DNA of 64,000 bases, from NCBI GenBank assembly GCA_902538705.1, contig CACBGD010000001.1, positions 1 to 64,000 on the forward strand. The letters are read 5' to 3'. The stretch comes from an uncultured SAR86 cluster bacterium (GTDB lineage: Bacteria > Pseudomonadota > Gammaproteobacteria > Magnimaribacterales > D2472). Made by a program: the position numbers and the translations under genes. Positions 29,439 to 37,839 of this stretch are shown piece after piece; the stretch's first letter is position 1; every line of letters starts with the position of its first letter. The notes beneath the pieces were generated by a model. That model saw only the letters and a program-made list of their open reading frames with translations. It searched no databases and was not told the origin of the DNA.

Positions 29439-31126
29439 GAATTAATTGCCCAATCTTCGATGATCATGTCAGATGCTTTTTCACCAATCATAATTGTAGG
29501 CGCGTTAGTATTGCCTCCTATTAATGTTGGCATAATTGAAGCATCTATAACTCGTAAGCCTTCTACTTTATGAACTTTAAGCCTTTGATCAACAACAGCC
29601 TCTTGGTCATTACCCATTTTGCATGTTCCAACTGGATGATAGACAGTATCGGCACTTTCTCGAATAGCCTTCTCAATATCTGCATCATCATTGATATCAA
29701 TTGGCCTTTGACAATGTTGCTTTATATATTTGTTTACAGGCTCTGTATTTAGAATCTGCATCATTTTCTTATATCCTTCAATCATGTCTTTCATATCATC
29801 AGGATGTGAGAGAAATTTTGGATCTATTAAAGGATCTTCTAATGGATCAGCAGACTTAAGTGTCACAGTGCCTCTTGATTTTGGTCTTAATAAACAGCTA
29901 TGGCAACTGAATCCATGACCCCAAATTTGTGTTCTTCCATGATCAACAACCATAGCAGGAGCAAAATGAAGTTGTATGTCTGGAATCTCCTTAGAGTCGC
30001 TTGATTTAATAAAGCCTCCTGCTTCAGCGATGGTTGATGTAAATAGTCCTGTTTTCTTCAGAATATACTTTAGAACCTCAAGTGGGTATTTGATTAGAAA
30101 TGCCTTAATAGAGGTTCCAATAAACTGCATGGAGTTATATTTATGAACAGTTAAATAATCAATGTGATCTTGAAGGTTCTTTCCTACTCCGGGTAAATCG
30201 ACCTTATGCTCTATACCATGTTTTTCTATTTCTTCTTTTGGGCCAACTCCAGATCGCAACAATATTTGCGGGGAACCAAAAGCACCTGAGCACAATAAAA
30301 CTTCTTTTGATGCAGCAATACTTTTTATATTTCCATCTTCTTCTGTATATTCAACGCCGGAAGCTTTATCGTTATCGATTAAGATTTTATTTACATTTGC
30401 TTCAGTAATTACAGTAAGGTTTGATCTTTCTAGTGCAGGTACTAAATATGCTTTAGCAGTGCTGCATCTTTTTCCATCTTTTTGGGTTGTTTGATAGAAC
30501 CCGACGCCCTCTTGTTCGCCACCATTAAAATCCTCATTAAATTCATGAATTTTTGATCCGGCTTTAACAAAATCTTTTGTTGGTTGGTTTTCATGCATAA
30601 TTTTTGAAACATTTAATGGGCCTCCTTGACCATGAAAGTCATTATCAAACATTTCATTATGCTCTGCTTTCTTAAAATATTTTAAGACTTCATCATATGA
30701 CCACCCCTCATTGCCTAGACTAGCCCAGTGATCGTAATCCCATTTGTGACCCCTAACATATAACATCGCATTAATGGAGCTTGAGCCACCAAGAGTTTTT
30801 CCTCTTGGTTGTGCCCCTCTCCTATGTTCTTTAATTTCGTCTTTAAAAGAGTGAACACCTCCTGTTGTATCAACAACTTCTGAAGTAGGTTCAGCCACAG
30901 TTACTTCTTCAAACTCTTTTTGAGGAACTGTTTCGTAGTTCCAACTAACAGGATTATCTGGACCAAAAAATGCAAAACCAATTGGAATATGAATTCTCGG
31001 ATCTTTATCTTTTTTTCCAGCTTCAATGATGCAGACAGATATATTGGGATTAGAAGTAAGTCTATTTGCTAAGACACAACCTGCTGAACCTGCACCAATA
31101 ATTACAAAATCATATGCATTTTTCAT
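29435..31126 (-). CDS. GMC oxidoreductase (choline dehydrogenase-like)
   Basis: VIIGAGSAGCVLANRL, RGKTLGGSSSINAMLYVRG, VYHPVGTCKMG. Confidence 0.93.
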   Translation of the reverse strand: MKNAYDFVIIGAGSAGCVLANRLTSNPNISVCIIEAGKKDKDPRIHIPIGFAFFGPDNPVSWNYETVPQKEFEEVTVAEPTSEVVDTTGGVHSFKDEIKEHRRGAQPRGKTLGGSSSINAMLYVRGHKWDYDHWASLGNEGWSYDEVLKYFKKAEHNEMFDNDFHGQGGPLNVSKIMHENQPTKDFVKAGSKIHEFNEDFNGGEQEGVGFYQTTQKDGKRCSTAKAYLVPALERSNLTVITEANVNKILIDNDKASGVEYTEEDGNIKSIAASKEVLLCSGAFGSPQILLRSGVGPKEEIEKHGIEHKVDLPGVGKNLQDHIDYLTVHKYNSMQFIGTSIKAFLIKYPLEVLKYILKKTGLFTSTIAEAGGFIKSSDSKEIPDIQLHFAPAMVVDHGRTQIWGHGFSCHSCLLRPKSRGTVTLKSADPLEDPLIDPKFLSHPDDMKDMIEGYKKMMQILNTEPVNKYIKQHCQRPIDINDDADIEKAIRESADTVYHPVGTCKMGNDQEAVVDQRLKVHKVEGLRVIDASIMPTLIGGNTNAPTIMIGEKASDMIIEDWAINS

Positions 31127-31142
31127 GTTAATATATTAACAT
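31125..31142. promoter_or_regulatory. Perfect 18-bp palindrome overlapping GMC oxidoreductase start; possible operator
   Basis: ATGTTAATATATTAACAT is self-reverse-complementary and lies between divergent genes. Confidence 0.4.
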
Positions 31143-31205
31143 CTATTCAGATTGCATGTTGGTTGTATGACCATTAGAATAACCACCTAGTTTATGAGGT
31201 TGAAA

Positions 31206-33638
31206 ATGAAAAATATCAGTTATTTGTTGAGTTTATTAGTGCTTTTTTCCTTTGTATTGATTGCAGATGAGAGTGTTGAAGATGCAGCAGAAGAATCTTC
31301 AGAAAGTGTCGTTGAAGAAGAGAATCAGGAAGAAAAAGAGGAAGAGGAAGAAGAAAAAGAACCGACTATCAGCGAGTTTATTGAAGAGGGAGAGTTTGAA
31401 ATCATTGAAGGAATGCTCGATATTTATTATGAAACAGAAGAAGATACTTATTACACAATTGTTGATGAAGAAAGCCTCTCCAAAGAATTCATTTATTTTT
31501 ATTACATCATAAGCGGTGCTCAAGCAGGAGGTGCCAGCGGAGGAGATATGGGTGACAGCTCTGTGTTAGAGTTTAGAAAGTTTAAAGATGATATTGCCCT
31601 CTATAAGAAAAATACAATTTTTAGCTATGACGAATCCAATAATATTTCGAAATCTACACTAACAAATATTCTTGAGTCTTTTGTTGGAAGGTTTGAAGTT
31701 AAGATCGAAGAAGATGGAAAGTATCTAATCAATATTGATAAATTATTTCTTGGTGAAATGCTTGTTGGCCTTACTCCACCTAAAGAATATGCTGAATATT
31801 ACAGCTTAATTCTTGGTAGGATTGATGACAAAAAAACTTACATCAGTAGAGTAAAAAATTACCCAAAGAATACTTCTATAGAAGTTACCTATGGTTTCTT
31901 TAATCCAAGTCCAAAAGGCTCAGTTGATGCGGTTCCTGATGCAAGATACTCCAGTATTGTTGCTAGACATATGTTTGTTGAAATGCCTGATAGTAACTAT
32001 GAGCCCAGGGTTGCCGATCAAAGAATAGGATATTTTTCAACGAAGATCACTGATCTGAGCACCTATGATTATTTTAAAGGAAAGGACTTAATTAATAGGT
32101 GGCGTCTAATTAAAAAAGATCCATCAGCAGAACTTTCAGAACCAATAAATCCTATCGTTTTCTGGGTTGAAAACTCAACTCCTGAGGAGATTAAACCTTT
32201 TGTTGTTGAGGCAATTGAGCTTTGGAATATAGCTTTCGAAAAAGCAGGTTTCAAGAATGCAGTTGTTGCAAAAATTCAACCTGATGATGCTGAATGGGAT
32301 GCAGGGGATGTTCAATATAATGTAATAAGATGGGCATCTACACCCTCACCTAGATACTCAGGATACGGTCCAAGTGTTGCCAATCCTCGAACTGGAGAAA
32401 TGATTGCCGCTGATATTGTGCAAGAATTTAACTCTATTAGTTATGGTTATAGGCTCAGGAAGATATGGGGTTATGATGAAGACAATGATCCACTAAGGCA
32501 ATGGATTATCTCACTTACCTTGCATGAGATAGGTCATACTTTAGGACTTCGCCATAATTTTAAAGCAAGTTGGTTGTATGATGCATCTGAAATTCATGAT
32601 ACAAGTGTCACTGGGAAGAATCATATTGGCTCAGTGATGGACTACGATCCAATAAATATTGCTCCAGAAGGAGTCGAGCAAGGAAATTTCTTTCCAACTG
32701 TGCCAGGCCCATATGATATTTGGGCTATCACCTTTGGTTATACACAAGAAATGAATGAAGTGGACAGAGAAAATCACCTATCTCAATCAACAAAACCTGA
32801 GTTCATCTTCGGAACTGATGATGATGCTATGGGTTCTCCTGGTGGGAATACGGATCCAAGAAATAAACGATATGATATGTCCAGTGATCCAATAACTTAT
32901 TCTGTTCAAAGGCTAAAAATAATCGATGATAAAATTAATGAGTTACCTGAAATATTTAATGAACCAGGATCTACATATACTGAACTAAAGGCAACATTCG
33001 ATAGCCTCTTAAGGGATAAGGGTAGATTTGCAGAATCTATTGCTATTCAAATAGGTGGGGTTTATTCAAATAGACTTGTTGTCGGTCAAGAGGCTGGAAT
33101 GACGCCTTTTGAAGTTGTCCCCTATGAAGAACAAAAACGAGCTATGAAAGCATTAAATGAACATCTATTTGCAAACGATGCTTTTGTTTTTAATCCAGAC
33201 ATATTAAAAATCCTCCAATCTGAAAAACGTGCTGCTTCATATGGAAACTCTGATGATGATCCTAAAGTTCATGACAGAGTTCTTAGAATGCAATTAAGCT
33301 CACTCAGCTTTATTCTTCATCCGCGAGTAATGAAAAGGTTAACGAATAGTTCGAAATATGGAAATGAGTATCTACCTAATGAGGTTCTTCAAGATATATT
33401 CGATGGTATTTTTGTAGCTAGAGAAATTCCTAATACTTTTAAAATGAACCTACAATCTGCCTATGTGGATGGTCTAATAGAGGCCATGAGTGATGAAAGA
33501 TATGATGAAATTTCAAGATCAGCTATATTTAATTCTCTCCAAAGGATTAGAAATTACTCAAATTCTTCCTATGGAAATAAGATGGTAAAAGGGCATTTTG
33601 ATTACCTAAACTGGAAAATTAACAACGCACTTGATTGA
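31206..33638 (+). CDS. Secreted zinc-dependent metalloprotease (DUF5117/DUF5118-like, metzincin motif)
   Basis: Signal peptide, acidic tract, HEIGHTLGLRHNFKAS; longest ORF starts 31194. Confidence 0.88.
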   Translation: MKNISYLLSLLVLFSFVLIADESVEDAAEESSESVVEEENQEEKEEEEEEKEPTISEFIEEGEFEIIEGMLDIYYETEEDTYYTIVDEESLSKEFIYFYYIISGAQAGGASGGDMGDSSVLEFRKFKDDIALYKKNTIFSYDESNNISKSTLTNILESFVGRFEVKIEEDGKYLINIDKLFLGEMLVGLTPPKEYAEYYSLILGRIDDKKTYISRVKNYPKNTSIEVTYGFFNPSPKGSVDAVPDARYSSIVARHMFVEMPDSNYEPRVADQRIGYFSTKITDLSTYDYFKGKDLINRWRLIKKDPSAELSEPINPIVFWVENSTPEEIKPFVVEAIELWNIAFEKAGFKNAVVAKIQPDDAEWDAGDVQYNVIRWASTPSPRYSGYGPSVANPRTGEMIAADIVQEFNSISYGYRLRKIWGYDEDNDPLRQWIISLTLHEIGHTLGLRHNFKASWLYDASEIHDTSVTGKNHIGSVMDYDPINIAPEGVEQGNFFPTVPGPYDIWAITFGYTQEMNEVDRENHLSQSTKPEFIFGTDDDAMGSPGGNTDPRNKRYDMSSDPITYSVQRLKIIDDKINELPEIFNEPGSTYTELKATFDSLLRDKGRFAESIAIQIGGVYSNRLVVGQEAGMTPFEVVPYEEQKRAMKALNEHLFANDAFVFNPDILKILQSEKRAASYGNSDDDPKVHDRVLRMQLSSLSFILHPRVMKRLTNSSKYGNEYLPNEVLQDIFDGIFVAREIPNTFKMNLQSAYVDGLIEAMSDERYDEISRSAIFNSLQRIRNYSNSSYGNKMVKGHFDYLNWKINNALD

Positions 33639-34487
33639 TTAAAATGAGCCACCTCTAAGTCTTGTGTTTGGAGGGCCGAAAATAATTGAAAAAGCTTCTC
33701 TAATTGTTCTAGCTTTTTTTACATCTTTGAAAATTGCGCTCCAACCCATGAAAGTAATCTTTACTGGGTTGAATGTATTCACATTGTTAACTAATCCGTA
33801 TTTAACAGTTGCATGCTCTGGTTCAAATGTCCCAAACATTTTGTCCCAAATAATAAATAAATTTCCATAATTCTTATCTATATATTCTTTATTTGCTCCA
33901 TGATGCACCCTGTGATGAGAAGGTGTGTTAAAAATCATCTCTAGTGGCCCCAGTTTGTCAACAATTTGTGTATGGCCAACAACTCCCCACAAGGTACTTA
34001 TAATTCCAGCAATTACTACAATAGTTGGATCAAGTCCTAATATTGGGAGAACCAAAAAGAAAGGTATCTTAGACAAAGGTGCGAACCAAGCTTGTCTTAG
34101 TGAAACCGCAAAATTCATCTCCTCACTTGAATGATGACTCATATGTATTGCCCATAAAAATCTCACTCTATGAGAGAGTCTGTGGTAAATATAAAAAACT
34201 AAATCAATTAAAATAAAGGTTAAAATCCACATAGCCCAAACAGGTATTAAGCTAGCAAGATCAATGAGCCTAAATTGGTATAAAAAAATATGAATGCTAA
34301 ATGATATTCCTTTAGCAGCAAATCCGATAAGAATATTCCCAACAAGTAAGCCAGCCGTGCATAAAGTATCATTTAATCTATAAAAAGATTTGTTGCTCAT
34401 AGAAGAAAATAAAGCCTCTAAAGCAATCATTCCGTATATTATTGGAAGACCTATCGCATAAACTTCTGGTACAGTCAGGCTAGTCAT
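33639..34487 (-). CDS. Sterol desaturase / fatty acid hydroxylase family
   Basis: Histidine boxes HRLSHR, HMSHHS, HHRVHHG. Confidence 0.92.
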   Translation of the reverse strand: MTSLTVPEVYAIGLPIIYGMIALEALFSSMSNKSFYRLNDTLCTAGLLVGNILIGFAAKGISFSIHIFLYQFRLIDLASLIPVWAMWILTFILIDLVFYIYHRLSHRVRFLWAIHMSHHSSEEMNFAVSLRQAWFAPLSKIPFFLVLPILGLDPTIVVIAGIISTLWGVVGHTQIVDKLGPLEMIFNTPSHHRVHHGANKEYIDKNYGNLFIIWDKMFGTFEPEHATVKYGLVNNVNTFNPVKITFMGWSAIFKDVKKARTIREAFSIIFGPPNTRLRGGSF

Positions 34488-35053
34488 TTCGATTTCAATA
34501 ATTCAATTTTTTCAATTAGGGAATCAAGCTCGGGCTTGTTTGATCTTATCTCCTCTAAAGTAAGACCTTGAATTTCGTGCGGGAATACCAGCCACTGATC
34601 TGTCTTATGAATATAATAATCAGGAGCTCTATCAGTTTTATTATTCTTTGGCTTAAAGTAAGGAGTTGCAACTTGTATTTCTGGCATATTTTCTTTGCAA
34701 GCTTCCTTGATTTCTTCTATTACCTTGCTGATTGACATACCTGAATCATAAACATCATCTACTATCAAAAGAGAATCGTTTAACTTCAGCTGCTTAACCA
34801 CGTAGTTGAGTCCATAAACTTGAACTCTGTCTTTAGTTGAGTTGATACCAGAATAGTAGGAAGTTCTTATTGCAATGTGGTCAGATGGTATACCCAGGTA
34901 ATCAAGAAATTCTTGAACAGCAATTCCAACTGGGGCTCCGCCACGCCATATACCTATAATGAAGTCTGGTTTAAAGCCTTTCTCATAAATCTTCCAAGCT
35001 AAATTATAAGAGTCTTTTAAGAGCTGGTCTGCCTGGATGTAATGCTTTTCCAT
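34484..35053 (-). CDS. Purine-type phosphoribosyltransferase
   Basis: IIGIWRGGAPVGIAV and LLIVDDVYDSGMS PRPP-binding motif. Confidence 0.85.
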   Translation of the reverse strand: MEKHYIQADQLLKDSYNLAWKIYEKGFKPDFIIGIWRGGAPVGIAVQEFLDYLGIPSDHIAIRTSYYSGINSTKDRVQVYGLNYVVKQLKLNDSLLIVDDVYDSGMSISKVIEEIKEACKENMPEIQVATPYFKPKNNKTDRAPDYYIHKTDQWLVFPHEIQGLTLEEIRSNKPELDSLIEKIELLKSK

Positions 35054-35108
35054 AAAGCTAATATTACTCCAAAACAGACCTTATATATAAACTAGCAGTT
35101 TTAAACTA

Positions 35109-37466
35109 CTAGAAGCTATATCTTATTCTTGTCATAGCTTGTCTTGGCGGAATCAGCTCAAGGCCAGTTGCTGCTACTCCAAAAACGTCCGTCATGCTTG
35201 AATTAACTCCTGCCTCATCAGTGATGTTTAAGAGCATAAAATCTACAGCTAGGCTGTCACTAAAGCCAACCGAAGTGATTATGTTTCCAATTTGATAGGC
35301 TCTAACATAATCAACAATAGGATTATTAGAAACTCTTTGTTGGAAAGAACCTCTTTTAATAAATTGAGCTATTGTTGTAAGTGAGTTACCTGAAGACAAG
35401 TTGGTCTCATATTTAAATGAAATATCTGCGGTAATTTCAGGCGTCTTAGCCAGCTGATTACCTCTAACATTTTCTCTTAAACCATATCTGATATCTTCCG
35501 CACCAATGAAATAGGCGTAAGCATCAACATTATCTAAAACTTCATAATCTGAAGTTACTTCTGAGTTTAAAAAGGCAAGGTTCATGTCAACACTAAAAGA
35601 ATCCGATAAAAATCCTGTGAATTCAATTTCTAAACCTGACATTTCAGCTTCGGGTATATTTGCTACTCCTCCTCTATACGGATCTGGGTCAGTAGCTTGG
35701 AACTGGAGATTTTCGTATGTGTATGAAAAAGCTGCCAAGTTAGCTCGTGCTCTGCCGTCTGCAAAAGTGGACTTTAGGCCTACTTCAAAAGAGTCAACTG
35801 TTTCGCTTTCGAATACTTGAAAAACCATAGGATCAACTAAAACAGCCCCCTGATCTGTTCTTCCTGCTGCATCAAGCTCTTCTTGAGTAGAAAAACCGTA
35901 TGTTAAGTTTGTTCCGCCTGGTTTAAATCCTCTTGCTAGTGCAAGGTATAACATTGTGTCATCAGATAAATCAAATTCACCTACCACTCTAGAAGTAATC
36001 TCATCAGTAGTTCCTTCCTGTTCAAAGATATCTACATTTAAAAAGTTAGTTACGTCTGTAGTAAAGGTATCCTCGGAATAACGAAGTCCTGAAACAATTC
36101 TAAATGTTTCACTTACATATAGTGTTGTTTGTCCATAGATTGAAAAAGATTCTCTTGTTGGAAAAGCATCTGTAAAAAAGTCAACATCTGCTCCCGGACC
36201 AAAGATACCAAACAATCCAGGAAATCCATAGTCATGCTCATAGCAATAATTAGGATCTGCAAAAGATTCACTACAAAGATACTTTATCCTTCCATCAAAG
36301 TCATCATCTCTGTAACCTCTGATAACATTTTCAATTTCGTGATCAATATAAAATAACCCTACCGTCCAATCAAGTCTATCTTCAATTGGTTCATTAGAAA
36401 TTAAGTTGATCTCAAGAGTTGTTGTATCAACAACTGAAGTTTCGGGTCTAAATTCTGCTCTTTGATAAGTGGCGCCAGCTCCTAAATCAGGAATTGAAAG
36501 AACTGGATCAAGATAATTATGCCTGTCGTTGTCCCTTGTAACCGATATATCATCTTCTTGAATACTAGCTATCGCTTTTAGATTTGCAAAACCAAAGTCA
36601 GATTCATAAATTGCAGCAATTACCATTGAAGATAGCTCATGCTGGGAAACGGTATCTTGTGAAAGCTTTCTCATTCCAGGCGATTGATCATCAATACCTC
36701 TTATAGCTGCCCCATTTCTATCTTCTTTAAAATACTGACCAAATACCCTTAGGCTAGATGTTTCACTAAGATCAAACATCCAATCAGTTCTAACTGACTT
36801 ATTATTGGCATCATCTAGGTCTTGACCTGTAACCAGATTTTTTGAAAACCCATCTCTTGTTGTTGACGATATTGATAACCTTGTTGCAATAGTGTCGCTG
36901 ATAACAAAATTATTTGAGGTTGTAAACTTCTGAAGGCCGTAATCTCCAAAGGTTACATTTAATTTACCAGAGCCTCCTTCAGTTGAAGGTGCTTTAGTAA
37001 TAACATTAATTGCCCCCCCAGTTGAGTTTTGGCCGAATAATGTGCCTTGTGGACCACGTAAGACCTCAATCCTTTCGACATCAAGGAAGTCAGTGCTTAG
37101 TGCAAATGGTGATGCTATAAAAACTCCATCCATATGGAATGCAACAGATGGTGCAGCTATTGCATTTTGGTTGGTCTCGTTGCCTACTCCTCTTATTGAA
37201 ATAACTGTTTTATAACCTTCATTTTTAGCAACTGTTACACCAGGCACGATTGCACTTAAATCAACAAAGCTTGTTATATTTTTCTCTTCAATATCTTCCT
37301 CAGTAAGCGCAGTAACAGCTTGAGAAATATCCTGAAGGCTTTCAGAACGTTTTTCAGCAGTCACAACTACCTCTTCAACCTCTTGTGCTAAAAGAGATAA
37401 GCCAAAAGAGCCTACAAAAGAAGCTAAAATAATTCTTTTAAATAAAATATTAAAATAAATTTTCAT
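35109..37466 (-). CDS. TonB-dependent outer-membrane receptor
   Basis: TonB box-like VEEVVVTAEKR, plug LRGPQGTLFGQNSTGGAINVITKAP, C-terminal aromatic RIRYSF. Confidence 0.95.
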   Translation of the reverse strand: MKIYFNILFKRIILASFVGSFGLSLLAQEVEEVVVTAEKRSESLQDISQAVTALTEEDIEEKNITSFVDLSAIVPGVTVAKNEGYKTVISIRGVGNETNQNAIAAPSVAFHMDGVFIASPFALSTDFLDVERIEVLRGPQGTLFGQNSTGGAINVITKAPSTEGGSGKLNVTFGDYGLQKFTTSNNFVISDTIATRLSISSTTRDGFSKNLVTGQDLDDANNKSVRTDWMFDLSETSSLRVFGQYFKEDRNGAAIRGIDDQSPGMRKLSQDTVSQHELSSMVIAAIYESDFGFANLKAIASIQEDDISVTRDNDRHNYLDPVLSIPDLGAGATYQRAEFRPETSVVDTTTLEINLISNEPIEDRLDWTVGLFYIDHEIENVIRGYRDDDFDGRIKYLCSESFADPNYCYEHDYGFPGLFGIFGPGADVDFFTDAFPTRESFSIYGQTTLYVSETFRIVSGLRYSEDTFTTDVTNFLNVDIFEQEGTTDEITSRVVGEFDLSDDTMLYLALARGFKPGGTNLTYGFSTQEELDAAGRTDQGAVLVDPMVFQVFESETVDSFEVGLKSTFADGRARANLAAFSYTYENLQFQATDPDPYRGGVANIPEAEMSGLEIEFTGFLSDSFSVDMNLAFLNSEVTSDYEVLDNVDAYAYFIGAEDIRYGLRENVRGNQLAKTPEITADISFKYETNLSSGNSLTTIAQFIKRGSFQQRVSNNPIVDYVRAYQIGNIITSVGFSDSLAVDFMLLNITDEAGVNSSMTDVFGVAATGLELIPPRQAMTRIRYSF

Positions 37467-37548
37467 AAATTTTCCCCGTATAAATTTTTATTTTTGCAAT
37501 CTTTGTCTGCAGGACAAATTGAAGTTAAACTCGGTCGGTTTAACGGTT

Positions 37549-37594
37549 GCGTTCCTTCGGTTTTCACCTACTTCCGTCTCCTAAGAGATGAACG
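37549..37594 (-). ncRNA. Glutamine-riboswitch-like (glnA-type) aptamer, copy 2 (start-proximal)
   Basis: Minus strand CGUUCAUCUCUUAGGAGACGGAAGUAGGUGAAAACCGAAGGAACGC: CGUUC/GAACG closing stem, two hairpins, conserved GACGGAAGUAGG and CCGAAGGAACGC. Confidence 0.85.
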
Positions 37595-37600
37595 ATTAGC

Positions 37601-37646
37601 GCGTTCCTTCAGCTTTCGCTTACTTCCGACTCCGAAGAGTTGAACG
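37601..37646 (-). ncRNA. Glutamine-riboswitch-like (glnA-type) aptamer, copy 1 (promoter-proximal)
   Basis: Minus strand CGUUCAACUCUUCGGAGUCGGAAGUAAGCGAAAGCUGAAGGAACGC; same three-way junction, compensatory changes relative to copy 2. Confidence 0.82.
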
Positions 37647-37724
37647 ATTTTAACTCACTATTTACTCAATCACTTGAGCTCCTTTTTAACCATGGAGATG
37701 GTGCAAATTAAATCACAATATAAA

Positions 37725-37753
37725 ATAATACGTTTTAAAATTTAACTTAACAA
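37725..37753 (-). promoter_or_regulatory. Putative sigma70 promoter for riboswitch/TonB receptor transcript
   Basis: TTGTTA - 17 nt - TATTAT on minus strand, giving a leader of about 250 nt. Confidence 0.55.
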
Positions 37754-37839
37754 GGCAGAAATCGATATTAGTGGATATTTTTTGTTTTTTTTTCTTGAAA
37801 AACTAAATTTACTAACTTAAACATGTAAAATCTTAAAAA

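Noticed and set aside
31261-31512. Lys/Arg-rich 83-aa plus-strand ORF and 74-aa Phe-rich minus ORF
   Set aside because: Frame-shifted and antisense readings of the GAA/GAG-rich acidic tract of the metalloprotease gene.
37500-37650. Alternative readings of the tandem repeat as CRISPR, REP or glycine riboswitch
   Set aside because: Only two ~52-nt units with no spacers, an internal three-way-junction fold and GACGGAAGUAGG core; glycine aptamer consensus elements are absent.
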